The notes under the pieces: model-generated
The model's input: the letters and a program-made list of their open reading frames with translations, nothing else
Told to the model about the DNA's origin: nothing
Databases searched by the model: none
Shown here: positions 1-6,837 of the stretch, in pieces
How the letters are laid out: every line of letters begins with the position of its first letter
How positions within the stretch are numbered: the first letter of the stretch is position 1
Made by a program: the position numbers and the translations under genes
NCBI GenBank assembly: GCA_902475455.1
Contig: CABRZO010000018.1
Span: 1 to 23,179, forward strand
Reading direction: 5' to 3'
Length of the DNA stretch: 23,179 nucleotides
Origin: an uncultured Eubacteriales bacterium
GTDB lineage: Bacteria; Bacillota; Clostridia; Oscillospirales; Oscillospiraceae

Positions 1-92
1 TTGATCCGCCGCAGCAGCTCGGTCATCTCGCTGTTTTTCAGCACTTTCAGCGACGAGGTGCTGATGCCGCTGATTTCCACTTTTCCCTGCAT
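1..92 (-). CDS. sigG: RNA polymerase sporulation sigma factor SigG, N-terminal fragment
   Basis: Only the first 30 codons lie in the window; the rest is beyond position 1. They contain KVEISGISTSSLKVLKNSEM, which closely matches the conserved SigG N-terminus (in B. subtilis roughly KVEICGVDTSKLPVLKNEEM, from memory). In the family, SigG drives late gene expression in the forespore. The ATG at 92-90 is preceded by a strong GGGGAGGT ribosome site (complement of 101-108). Position directly downstream of sigE is the usual order spoIIGA-sigE-sigG. The N-terminal match plus synteny makes the call firm despite the truncation. Regulation is probably by the promoter and hairpin at 101-153. Confidence 0.88.
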   Translation of the reverse strand, partial: MQGKVEISGISTSSLKVLKNSEMTELLRRI

Positions 93-100
93 AAGCAAGT

Positions 101-143
101 ACCTCCCCGTAAAGATACCTGTCTAGTATCTCCTCGGGGAGGT
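101..143 (-). promoter_or_regulatory. Long inverted repeat that would hide the sigG ribosome site in read-through mRNA
   Basis: ACCTCCCCG at 101-109 pairs perfectly with CGGGGAGGT at 135-143. Inside it, AGATAC at 113-118 pairs with GTATCT at 126-131, leaving a seven-base loop and two symmetric three-base internal bulges. On the mRNA (minus strand) the 3' arm contains GGGGAGGT, the sigG ribosome site, nine bases before the ATG. A transcript reading through from sigE would therefore fold the site away. Pairing is seen in the sequence; the repression is inferred. Confidence 0.7.
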
Positions 144-153
144 GAGTTCATGC
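125..153 (-). promoter_or_regulatory. Putative SigF-type promoter of sigG
   Basis: On the minus strand GCATG (153-149) is followed after 15 bases by GGAGATACT (133-125). This fits the SigF consensus (about GYATA, 15-16 bases, GGnnAnAnT) in the -10 element completely and in four of five -35 positions. Known biology: sigG is transcribed by SigF in the forespore in Bacillus. The start would be near 118-120, inside the hairpin at 101-143, so this transcript would lack the 5' arm. Confidence 0.6.
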
Positions 154-166
154 GGTCGAAACCCTT

Positions 167-877
167 CTAAATCTGGCTGACCAGCTCCTTCTTGAGCCGG
201 CCCATGATGCGTTTTTCCAGTCTGGAAATGTAAGATTGAGAGATACCCAGCCGATCGGCCACCTCCTTCTGGGTGTACTCCCGGCGCCGGCCCAAACCGT
301 AGCGCATGGAGATGATCAGCTTTTCCCGGTCATTGAGCTTTTGCAGCGCCTCAAAGAGCATCTGGCACTCCACGTCGTGCTCGATGGGCTGCATGACAAT
401 ATCTCCTTCCGTGCCCAGCACGTCGGAGAGCAGCAGTTCGTTGCCGTCCCAGTCGGTATTCAGCGGCTCATCCAGGGAGACCTCGGTCTTCTCCCGGGCG
501 CATTTGCGCAGATACATCAAAATCTCGTTTTCAATGCACCGGGAGGCATAGGTTGCCAGCTTGATGTTCTTATCCAGCCGAAAGGTGTTGATAGCTTTGA
601 TGAGGCCGATGGTGCCAATGGAGATCAGATCTTCAATGTTGATGCCGGTGTTCTCGAACCGCCGGGCAATGTAGACCACCAGCCGCAGATTATGCTCAAT
701 GAGCAGTGATCGGGCCCCCTGGTCCCCCGCCGCCATCCGCTCCAGCACGTCCCGCTCCATCTCCCGCTCCAGGGGCGGAGGCAGAATGTCCGAGCCGCCG
801 ATGTACATCACGTTAGGGGGCGACACCACCCCAAGACGCTCCAACAACCGTTTGATTTCACTGATCAGCCGATTCAT
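167..877 (-). CDS. sigE: Sporulation sigma factor SigE (pro-SigE)
   Basis: The 236-residue product is a sigma-70 family protein. It is made as an inactive precursor and, after removal of an N-terminal pro-sequence by SpoIIGA, directs early mother-cell transcription. The pro-sequence and processing region are visible at residues 1-35, including YIGGSDILPPPL, which is nearly identical to the conserved SigE motif. Region 2 follows (NLRLVVYIARRF, then GTIGLIKAINTF and YASRCIENEILMYLR). Region 4 (LNDREKLIISMRYGL, then QKEVADRLGISQSYISRLEK with the helix-turn-helix) closes the protein. Length is normal for the family (about 235-240). The ATG at 877 overlaps the spoIIGA stop in an ATGA junction, so translation is probably coupled. 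sigG follows 74 bases downstream. Confidence 0.97.
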   Translation of the reverse strand: MNRLISEIKRLLERLGVVSPPNVMYIGGSDILPPPLEREMERDVLERMAAGDQGARSLLIEHNLRLVVYIARRFENTGINIEDLISIGTIGLIKAINTFRLDKNIKLATYASRCIENEILMYLRKCAREKTEVSLDEPLNTDWDGNELLLSDVLGTEGDIVMQPIEHDVECQMLFEALQKLNDREKLIISMRYGLGRRREYTQKEVADRLGISQSYISRLEKRIMGRLKKELVSQI

Positions 878-1734
878 ACCATCCCTCCAATCTCTTCCGG
901 CCCCACCAGGCCCTGATACTCTCCCCCGTCGGACACCGGATGGGCCGAGGCGGCCACCAGCATCCCGGGTCGTTTTCTGCCGTTGATCTCCACCCGGTCC
1001 GGCCGCAGGGCCAGCAGCAGCCCGTCAGACACCCCCACGGTGCGATAGGACAGCAGCCTCACCCGGCCTGGGCCCAGGGCCCGGGCCAGCTTTTCAAAGC
1101 CGCTGCCCGGAGACTGGACATCCGAGCGCTCCAGGCCGGCGCCGGGGGGCAGCAGCTCCCCCACCACCTGCCAGTCCGCCACAATGACCCGGCGGTTGGC
1201 GTGGTCCGTCAGGGAGTTTCCCGTGTCCACCAGGGCCCGAAAGGAGGTGGAACGCTCCCCCAGCGCCAGGGAGACCTCCGCGAAGTGGCGCCGTCCCAGA
1301 GCTCCCTTACGGCGAAACCCCAGGGAGAGCAGCATACAACCCGCCGCCCCGGCCAGGATCACCGCCAGGAAATCCGCCCCGGTGCTGACCACGCCCCCGT
1401 AGAGGGTGGCGCTGCCCACTGCCGTCAGGGCCAGCACCCCGCCCCCCACCGCCATGGTCACTCCGGCGAACACCAGCAGCAGGTGAAAAAAACGCCGCTC
1501 TCCCCCCAAGGCGATCAGCAGCATCACCACGCCGGAGCACAGCCGCAGCGGGACGGCGGACAGAAACTGCAATCCCGGCACAAAAATTAGCAGAGCGTAC
1601 ACGCCGCCGAACAAGGCCCCGGCCATCAGCCGCAGCCGGACAAAGGGACAGGCGGCAATCCGGGCTGTGGCCAGCAACAGCCCGTAGTCCAGGATCAGAT
1701 TCATAATAAACAGAATGTCCCCATAGACCACCAT
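874..1734 (-). CDS. spoIIGA: Pro-SigE processing aspartic peptidase SpoIIGA
   Basis: The 286-residue membrane protease cleaves the pro-sequence of SigE. The N-terminal half (residues 1 to about 145) is a run of hydrophobic segments, as expected for the five-helix membrane domain that sits in the sporulation septum. The C-terminal half carries the aspartic protease signature DTGNSL at residues 170-175, matching the catalytic Asp of B. subtilis SpoIIGA. A longer open frame reaches 1893, but the family N-terminus (MVVYGDILFIMNLILDY, like MKIYLDVIWLLN) starts at 1734. A GGGAGG ribosome site lies about eight bases upstream of that ATG, and the promoter-like -10 box at 1764-1769 is inside the longer frame. 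The stop overlaps the sigE start by four bases. Confidence 0.93.
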   Translation of the reverse strand: MVVYGDILFIMNLILDYGLLLATARIAACPFVRLRLMAGALFGGVYALLIFVPGLQFLSAVPLRLCSGVVMLLIALGGERRFFHLLLVFAGVTMAVGGGVLALTAVGSATLYGGVVSTGADFLAVILAGAAGCMLLSLGFRRKGALGRRHFAEVSLALGERSTSFRALVDTGNSLTDHANRRVIVADWQVVGELLPPGAGLERSDVQSPGSGFEKLARALGPGRVRLLSYRTVGVSDGLLLALRPDRVEINGRKRPGMLVAASAHPVSDGGEYQGLVGPEEIGGMV

Positions 1735-1763
1735 ACCCCTCACCTCCCGGGAACGTATGTCCC

Positions 1764-1814
1764 AGTATAGGGCACCGCCCCGGAAAAACCAGTCGCAGCG
1801 TGGGGGTGGACAAA
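1764..1814 (-). promoter_or_regulatory. Tentative spoIIGA-sigE promoter with a Spo0A-box-like site
   Basis: TATACT (minus strand, 1769-1764) is a good -10 box 30 bases before the spoIIGA start. No good -35 lies at 17 bases. TTTGTCCAC (1814-1806) matches the Spo0A box TTTGTCRAA at seven of nine positions and would lie at about -57 to -49, close to where Spo0A binds at the B. subtilis spoIIG promoter. That promoter also has a poorly spaced -35. The match is short and overlaps the T-tract of the upstream terminator. Confidence 0.4.
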
Positions 1815-1849
1815 AATAGACGGACAGCCCCTTTTTCAGGGCTGTCCGT
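1811..1849 (-). terminator. Rho-independent terminator of the DUF951-hisC-kinase-radical SAM operon
   Basis: ACGGACAGCCC (1820-1830) pairs perfectly with GGGCTGTCCGT (1839-1849) across an eight-base loop. On the minus strand it is followed by CTATTTTTG (1819-1811). It lies 25 bases after the stop of the radical SAM gene. Confidence 0.88.
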
Positions 1850-1874
1850 TGCAGGAAAGCAGTATGAAATGGTT

Positions 1875-2750
1875 TTAGAGACCCCGCATCCACTCGGGCC
1901 GGATGGCGCTCTCCCCCGCCAGGGCGCTGTCGATGGCGGCGATCATCTGGGGGGCCTCGTCGGGAATGGTCCCCTTCAGGGCCAGATAGTTGGAGGCATG
2001 GTCTGAAGTGAAGTGAATGGGTCCGTAGGTAATGTGTTCCAGCAGCAGCCGGGTCTCCTCCAGAATTTCCGTGGCGGACAGGGGCTGGAATTTGCCAACC
2101 CGCATATCCTCATAGAGGGGCGTACCCGGCACCAGCTGCAAGGTCATGGAGGACACATGCCGGGGCTGCATCTTGTTGATCATGTCGGCGGTGGCCAGGA
2201 TATGCTCCCGGGACCCGGGACCCTTGCCCGCCAGTCCCATCAGCACCATGATCCAGAGATCAAAGCCCGCCTCCCGGAGCCGGACTCCCGCCTCCAGCAT
2301 CTCCTGAGCGCTGACCCCTTTATGGACCTGCTGGAGCAGCGCATCGCTGCCGGTCTCCACCCCCAGATAAGCCCGGGCCAAGCCGTGGCGCCGCAGTTCC
2401 GCCAGCTGCTCCGGTGTCTTGGACAGGGTGGAACGAGGGCCGGCATAGGTGGTCACCTTCTCCAGGTTGGGAAACGCCTCATAGAGATGATCCAGAATTG
2501 AGATCAGATCCTCCTGCTTCATCACTATGGCGTCCCCATCACAGAGGAACACCCGGGTCTTGGCGCCGCCGTAGTACACCCGGGCCATCTCAATGTCCTT
2601 GTGGATCTCCTCCAGGGGGCGGATGTGAAATTGCTTGTCCTTGTACATCCCGCAGTAAGTGCAGGTGTTGTTGGAGCACCCCACGGTGCATTGGAGCAGA
2701 TAGCTCTTCCACTCCCCTGGGGGCCGATAAATGTCGCCTTCGTATCTCAT
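1875..2750 (-). CDS. Radical SAM protein of unknown substrate
   Basis: This 291-residue protein has a radical SAM core. The cluster-binding motif is CSNNTCTYC (Cys25, Cys30, Cys33), a Cx4Cx2C spacing rather than the canonical Cx3Cx2C, with an extra Cys at 21. Downstream are FLCDGDAI (residues 69-76), a YLGVETGSD segment (SAM-binding strand, near 127-135) and an Elp3/HemN-like tail with LVPGTPLY. No second cluster domain, B12 domain or carrier domain is visible. I recall similar Clostridia proteins with IGCSHNKCTFC-type motifs annotated only as radical SAM. It is the last gene of an operon with hisC, 16 bases after the kinase gene, with a GGAGAT ribosome site before the ATG. The reaction is unknown; a link to histidine metabolism is not shown. 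Confidence 0.85.
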   Translation of the reverse strand: MRYEGDIYRPPGEWKSYLLQCTVGCSNNTCTYCGMYKDKQFHIRPLEEIHKDIEMARVYYGGAKTRVFLCDGDAIVMKQEDLISILDHLYEAFPNLEKVTTYAGPRSTLSKTPEQLAELRRHGLARAYLGVETGSDALLQQVHKGVSAQEMLEAGVRLREAGFDLWIMVLMGLAGKGPGSREHILATADMINKMQPRHVSSMTLQLVPGTPLYEDMRVGKFQPLSATEILEETRLLLEHITYGPIHFTSDHASNYLALKGTIPDEAPQMIAAIDSALAGESAIRPEWMRGL

Positions 2751-2766
2751 GTTAACGTAATCTCCA

Positions 2767-3222
2767 TTATTTTAACTTATTCATGTTTGCACAGCGCAGC
2801 ACTGCGGCGCAGTTGTCCTCCGGGCTGGTTTGGCCGCTGACAATATGCAGATCACAGGGCACATCGTCAAAGCAGCCGTGGCGCCGCTCCAGCATGGCCC
2901 GGACCGGATCCGGCAGCCTGCCCCCGGTGCGCTGGGCGAAACGGCGGCAGATCTCCTCCAGCGGGGCGGTCACCAGCACCCGAAGGCAGTTTTGGGGCAG
3001 CAGCCCTAAATGTTCCGGCTCGCTGATGACGTAGATAACCGTTTCCTGCCCCTCTGCTGTCTGGGCCAGCAGCGCCTGAAAGGCACTTTGGGCCTGGGCC
3101 TCGGATTTGGCCAGCCGCAGAAAGTCCTTGCCGGTATACACCTGAGCTTTCAGCGCTTCTTTCAGATCCTCCGCCAGGGTGGATTTTCCGGTGCAGCTCT
3201 CACCAAAAATCGCAATTACCAT
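2767..3222 (-). CDS. Small P-loop kinase-like ATPase
   Basis: The 151-residue protein begins with a Walker A motif GESCTGKST at residues 7-15, followed by features of the nucleoside/shikimate kinase fold: VIYVISEPEHL (a strand with acidic residues near 62-72) and an LVTAPLEEICRRFAQR stretch typical of the arginine-bearing LID region. The short length and the single P-loop fit an AAA_33 or cytidylate-kinase-like nucleotide or small-molecule kinase. The substrate cannot be read from the sequence. The gene sits 15 bases downstream of hisC and 16 bases upstream of the radical SAM gene, so the three are probably co-transcribed. The ATG at 3222 follows a GAGAGGAAACACC purine stretch that serves as ribosome site. 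Confidence 0.7.
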   Translation of the reverse strand: MVIAIFGESCTGKSTLAEDLKEALKAQVYTGKDFLRLAKSEAQAQSAFQALLAQTAEGQETVIYVISEPEHLGLLPQNCLRVLVTAPLEEICRRFAQRTGGRLPDPVRAMLERRHGCFDDVPCDLHIVSGQTSPEDNCAAVLRCANMNKLK

Positions 3223-3237
3223 GGTGTTTCCTCTCGG

Positions 3238-4296
3238 TTATTCTGCGGTCAGTTCTCTCATGGCCGCCAGGAAGGCGTCCATCTCCTGGTCGGTGCCGAT
3301 GGAGACCCGCAGATAGTTGTCAATCCGGGGCTGGTTAAAGTAGCGCACCAGCACCCCCTTCTCCCGGAGCCCAGCGAAGAGTTGCCGGGCCGGTACTGTG
3401 GGATGGGTGATGAAAATAAAATTGGTCTTGGAGAGCAGCACCCGGAAGCCCATGGCCTGAAGCTCCTGCGTGGTGCGCTCCCGGGTGGCCATCACCTTGG
3501 CCCGCTGGGCGTCGAAGTAGGTCTGATCCTCCACGGCGGCGGTGGCCCCCACCAGGGCCAGTCGGTCCAGGGTATAGGAGTTGAAGGAGTTTTTCACGCA
3601 GTTCAGGGCCTGGATCAGATTGGCGTCGCCGAAGGCAAAGCCTACCCGGAGCCCCGCCAGGGCCCGGGATTTAGAGCAGGTCTGGACCACCAGCAGATTG
3701 GGATACTCCCGGATCAGGGGCAGGGCACTCTCCCCGCCGAAATCCACATAGGCCTCATCCACAATGACCACCACATCCCGGTTGGCCTCCAGAATCTGAC
3801 GCAGCTCCGACTGGGGCAGCTCAATGCCGGTAGGGGCGTTGGGATTGGCGATCACCACACCCTGACTTCCCCGCATCTGCTCCACCGGAACGGTGAAATC
3901 CTCCTTCAGAGGTATCGTGCGGCACCGGATGCCAAAGAGATTGGCATAGACCGGATAGAAGGAATAAGTGATGTCCGGGAAGACAATTTCGTCCCCCTGG
4001 CTAAAGAAAGCCTGGAAGGCAAAAGCCAGCACCTCGTCGGAGCCGTTGCCCACAAAAATCTGATTTTCCTCCACCCCATAGGCCTTGGCCAGGGCCTGCC
4101 GCAACAGAGACACATCCGGGTCGGGATACAGCCGTAGCCCGGCATCAGCGCCGGCTTTGATGGCCTCCAGCACCCCGGGGGCGGGCGGATAGGGGTTTTC
4201 ATTGGTGTTCAGCTTGATAAATTTTCGGTCCTTGGGCTGTTCACCGGGGGTATATGGGGTCAGCGAACGGATTCGGTCGCTCCAAAATTCTTTCAT
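3238..4296 (-). CDS. hisC: Histidinol-phosphate aminotransferase
   Basis: The 352-residue product is a fold-type I PLP aminotransferase of the HisC family, converting imidazole-acetol phosphate and glutamate to histidinol phosphate and 2-oxoglutarate. Visible motifs are KLNTNENPYPP near residue 28 (substrate-recognition segment), VGNGSDEVL (82-90), NPNAPTG (151-157), VDEAYVDF (179-186, with the PLP-binding Asp and Tyr), SKSRALAGLRVGF with the PLP lysine at 209, and RVSIGT near the C-terminus. Length is normal. No other his gene is nearby, so this may be the lone hisC of a dispersed pathway or a paralogue with aromatic aminotransferase activity. The start overlaps the stop of the DUF951 gene (ATGA), indicating coupled translation. 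Confidence 0.92.
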   Translation of the reverse strand: MKEFWSDRIRSLTPYTPGEQPKDRKFIKLNTNENPYPPAPGVLEAIKAGADAGLRLYPDPDVSLLRQALAKAYGVEENQIFVGNGSDEVLAFAFQAFFSQGDEIVFPDITYSFYPVYANLFGIRCRTIPLKEDFTVPVEQMRGSQGVVIANPNAPTGIELPQSELRQILEANRDVVVIVDEAYVDFGGESALPLIREYPNLLVVQTCSKSRALAGLRVGFAFGDANLIQALNCVKNSFNSYTLDRLALVGATAAVEDQTYFDAQRAKVMATRERTTQELQAMGFRVLLSKTNFIFITHPTVPARQLFAGLREKGVLVRYFNQPRIDNYLRVSIGTDQEMDAFLAAMRELTAE

Positions 4297-4484
4297 TGCG
4301 TTTCCTCTTCTCGAATGATTTTGCGGATATTCTTCTCGATTTTGCCCCGGGGCTGCATCAGCTCATGGCCGCAGCCCTGGCACACCAGCCGAAAATCCAT
4401 TCCGATCCGCTGCACCTTCCACCGCTTGCTGCCGCAGGGGTGGGGCTTCTTCATCTCTAATATGTCTCCGACACGGACATCCAT
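4293..4484 (-). CDS. DUF951 family small protein
   Basis: A 63-residue protein with VRVGDILEMKKPHPCGS near the N-terminus and VCQGCGHELMQPR in the middle; this layout (a K-K-x-H-P-C-G motif followed by CxxC) is typical of DUF951/YyzM proteins of Firmicutes. The cysteines at about 17, 35 and 38 with His15 could bind a metal. The role is unknown; relatives usually lie near chromosome-maintenance or housekeeping genes. It is the first gene of the operon with hisC, has an AAAGGAG ribosome site nine bases before the ATG, and its stop overlaps the hisC start. Confidence 0.88.
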   Translation of the reverse strand: MDVRVGDILEMKKPHPCGSKRWKVQRIGMDFRLVCQGCGHELMQPRGKIEKNIRKIIREEETQ

Positions 4485-4502
4485 GTTCTCCGCTCCTTTA
4501 CT

Positions 4503-4544
4503 TTAGCGTGCTAATACACTACCATACAACACTATCAATGTCAA
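4503..4544 (-). promoter_or_regulatory. Promoter of the DUF951-hisC operon with a palindrome at the start site
   Basis: On the minus strand TTGACA (4544-4539) is followed after 17 bases by TAGTGT (4521-4516), a perfect -35 with a weak -10. The predicted start, near 4509, falls in the palindrome TTAGCACGCTAA (4514-4503), whose five-base arms are exact. A repressor site is plausible; it resembles half of a CIRCE element but is too short to be one. Confidence 0.55.
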
Positions 4545-4554
4545 GCCGAAACAA

Positions 4555-4583
4555 TTGCCCGCCGGCGCATAAACTGGATTAAT
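4555..4583 (+). promoter_or_regulatory. Tentative promoter of the S1-repeat protein gene
   Basis: TTGCCC (4555-4560), 17 bases, then ATTAAT (4578-4583) preceded by TGG, giving an extended -10. Each hexamer matches consensus at four of six positions. The leader would be only about 17 bases and carry the AGGAGG ribosome site at 4594-4599. Confidence 0.4.
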
Positions 4584-4606
4584 GCAAAAAGACAGGAGGC
4601 ATCCCC

Positions 4607-5512
4607 ATGATTGAATATTTGCCGGAGGGCAGACTGCTCCACCGGAAGGAAAACCAACGCTCCCTGGAGAGCATCGACGCCCTGGCGGAGGCCATGCGCC
4701 GCCACACGGTACTGGAGGCCATGGCGGAGCGCTGTGACAGTCAGAAAAACCTTCACGTCCGGCTGGGGGCCTGGACCGGAGTGATTCCCCGGGATGAAAC
4801 TGCCCTGGGACTCCGGGAGGGCAAGGTGCGGGAGATCGCCGTGCTGTCCCGGGTGGGAAAACCCGTGGCCTTTCGGGTGCTGGGGCTGGAGGCCCACGAC
4901 GGTACACTGACTCCCCTGCTCTCCCGCCGGGCGGCTCAGCTTACCGCCCTGGAGGCCATCCGCAAACTGCCCCCGGGCACGGTGTTGGACGCCACCGTGA
5001 CCCATCTGGAGAATTTCGGGGCCTTTGTGGATATCGGCTGCGGGCTCACCTCCATGATCCCCATTGACCGGATCTCCGTCTCCCGGATCACCCATCCCCG
5101 GTGCCGTTTCCGGCCGGGCCAGCAGATCCGGGCGGTGCTGCTGGGCACAGACTCGGAGACCGGCCATGTGCTACTCTCCCACCGGGAGCTGTTGGGCACC
5201 TGGGCGGAAAACGCCGCCCGCTTCGCCCCTGGCGAAACGGTGACCGGTATTGTAAGGGGCATCCAGGATTACGGCATCTTTGTGGAGCTGGCCCCCAATC
5301 TGACGGGGCTGGCGGAGTGCTGCCCCGGGGTGGAGGAAAACCAGCGGGTCTCGGTGTTCATCAAATCCATCCAGCCGGACCGGCGGAAAATCAAGCTGCT
5401 CATCATCGACCAGCTGGAAAAAGAGGTGGAGTTCACCCCCTTCACCTATCCCCCGGAGCCGGAAAACCCGGCCCTGTGGCGTTATGACTCGGATTTGACC
5501 TTGTCCCAGTAA
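4607..5512 (+). CDS. S1 RNA-binding domain protein
   Basis: The 301-residue product has two clear S1 (OB-fold) repeats. The first spans roughly residues 125-195 (GTVLDATVTHLENFGAFVDIG ... GHVLLSHREL) and the second about 205-265 (GETVTGIVRGIQDYGIFVEL ... RRKIKLLII). The N-terminal 110 residues (HVRLGAWTGVIPRDE, VGKPVAFRVLGLE) look like a degenerate first repeat. This resembles the short S1-like proteins of Clostridia rather than full ribosomal protein S1 (four to six repeats), so a role in translation or RNA metabolism is inferred. AGGAGG lies seven bases before the ATG. The last 31 bases overlap the 3' end of rarA on the other strand, and no terminator is visible between them. Confidence 0.82.
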   Translation: MIEYLPEGRLLHRKENQRSLESIDALAEAMRRHTVLEAMAERCDSQKNLHVRLGAWTGVIPRDETALGLREGKVREIAVLSRVGKPVAFRVLGLEAHDGTLTPLLSRRAAQLTALEAIRKLPPGTVLDATVTHLENFGAFVDIGCGLTSMIPIDRISVSRITHPRCRFRPGQQIRAVLLGTDSETGHVLLSHRELLGTWAENAARFAPGETVTGIVRGIQDYGIFVELAPNLTGLAECCPGVEENQRVSVFIKSIQPDRRKIKLLIIDQLEKEVEFTPFTYPPEPENPALWRYDSDLTLSQ

Positions 5513-6753
5513 GCCCGGGCGGCCTGTTCCGTTTTATTGTCTCCAAACTGATAATACCGCTTTCCTGCCAGGGCGTCGGGCAGATACTGCTGCTTTACAT
5601 AATGATGAGGGTAGTCGTGGGGGAACCGATAAGTCAGCCCCCGGCCCAGCTTTTTGGCCCCGGCATAGTGGCTGTCCATCAGGTAGGCGGGAATGTCCCC
5701 TGTCCGGCCGCTCTGCACATCTGCCATAGCCGCGTCAATGCCAGTGATGGCGGAGTTGGATTTCGGGGCGGTGGCCAGCACCAGCACCGCCTCCGCCAGG
5801 GGGATCCGGGCCTCCGGCAGCCCCAGCATATTGGCGGAGTCCACACAGGCTTTTACAATGGGCATGGCCTGAGGATAGGCCAGCCCCACATCCTCGGCGG
5901 CGATGACCAGAATGCGGCGGCAGGCGGAGAGCAGATCTCCCGCCTCCAGCAACCGGGCCAGATAGTGCAGGGCTGCGTCCGGGTCAGAGCCTCGGATCGA
6001 CTTGTGCAGGGCCGAGAGGATGTCATAGTGGCCGTCTCCGTCCCGGTCATAGCGCATGGCGCTGCGCTGGGCCACGGTCTCGGCGTCGCCCTGGGTCAGC
6101 AGTACCGACCCATCCCGCCGGGGAGCGGCAGAAAAGAGCAGCTCCACCGCGTTGATGGCCTTGCGAACATCTCCGCCGCAGGCGTGGGCCAGGTGGTTGA
6201 CCACCCCCGCCTCTACCTCCGCTTTGCAGCCCTGACGTTGTTCCAGAATGGAGATGGCCCGTTCAATGGCCCCGGAGACCTCCTCCGGGGTCACCGGTTT
6301 GAACTCAAAGACCGTGGCCCGGGACAGCACTGCGTTGAACACATAGAAGTAGGGGTTCTCTGTGGTGGAGGCGATCAGGGTGAGCTTGCCATTCTCCATA
6401 AATTCCAGCAGGGACTGCTGCTGTTTCCGGTTGAAATACTGGATCTCATCCAGGTAGAGCAGCACCCCGTTGGGGGCCATCAGGGTGTCCACGTCCCCCA
6501 TCACCGCCCGGATATCGGAAATACCGGCAGTGGTGGCATTGAGACGGTGCAGGGTCCGGTGGGTCTGCCGGGCAATGATATTGGCCACGGTGGTCTTGCC
6601 GGTGCCCGAGGGGCCGTAAAAGATCATATTGGGAATGTTGCCGCTCTCAATAATGCGGCGGAGCATGCCCTGCTCCCCCAAAATGTGCCGCTGCCCCACC
6701 ACCTCATCCAGGGTCTGGGGACGAATGTCATCCGCAAGAGGATGGTATTCCAT
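5482..6753 (-). CDS. rarA: Replication-associated recombination protein A (RarA/MgsA), AAA+ ATPase
   Basis: The 423-residue clamp-loader-like ATPase acts at stalled replication forks. From the start chosen here, MEYHPLADDIRPQTLDEVVGQ is the family N-terminus; Walker A GPSGTGKTT is at 47-55, Walker B LLYLDEI at about 98-104, sensor 1 IASTTENPYF near 125-134, and the arginine finger/sensor 2 region lies around GDVRKAINAVE. The C-terminal tetramerisation domain (SALHKSIRGSDPDAALHYLA, then RYYQFGDNKTE) is complete. An in-frame TTG at 6783 would add ten residues, but it lies in the T-tract of the glyA terminator and has no ribosome site, so the ATG at 6753 is preferred. It stands alone on this strand. 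Confidence 0.94.
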   Translation of the reverse strand: MEYHPLADDIRPQTLDEVVGQRHILGEQGMLRRIIESGNIPNMIFYGPSGTGKTTVANIIARQTHRTLHRLNATTAGISDIRAVMGDVDTLMAPNGVLLYLDEIQYFNRKQQQSLLEFMENGKLTLIASTTENPYFYVFNAVLSRATVFEFKPVTPEEVSGAIERAISILEQRQGCKAEVEAGVVNHLAHACGGDVRKAINAVELLFSAAPRRDGSVLLTQGDAETVAQRSAMRYDRDGDGHYDILSALHKSIRGSDPDAALHYLARLLEAGDLLSACRRILVIAAEDVGLAYPQAMPIVKACVDSANMLGLPEARIPLAEAVLVLATAPKSNSAITGIDAAMADVQSGRTGDIPAYLMDSHYAGAKKLGRGLTYRFPHDYPHHYVKQQYLPDALAGKRYYQFGDNKTEQAARAYWDKVKSES

Positions 6754-6781
6754 GTGACTCACCGCCTCAATCAAACAAAAC

Positions 6782-6819
6782 AAAAAAGGGTCAGCCGCTC
6801 AAAAGAAAGCGGCTGACCC
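6782..6819 (-). terminator. Rho-independent terminator of glyA
   Basis: GGGTCAGCCGCT (6788-6799) pairs exactly with AGCGGCTGACCC (6808-6819), eight-base loop. On the minus strand it is followed by TTTTTTG (6787-6781) and further T-rich sequence. It lies 19 bases after the glyA stop. Confidence 0.93.
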
Positions 6820-6837
6820 ATTTTAACATATTCCGAT

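Noticed and set aside
1735..1893. Longer spoIIGA start at 1893
   Set aside because: The extension contains the terminator of the preceding operon and a -10 box, and family alignment starts at 1734.
3010..4137. Plus-strand open frame opposite hisC
   Set aside because: No family features; hisC on the other strand is complete with all motifs.
4503..4514. CIRCE heat-shock element
   Set aside because: Only the TTAGCAC half is similar; the nine-base spacer and second half are missing.
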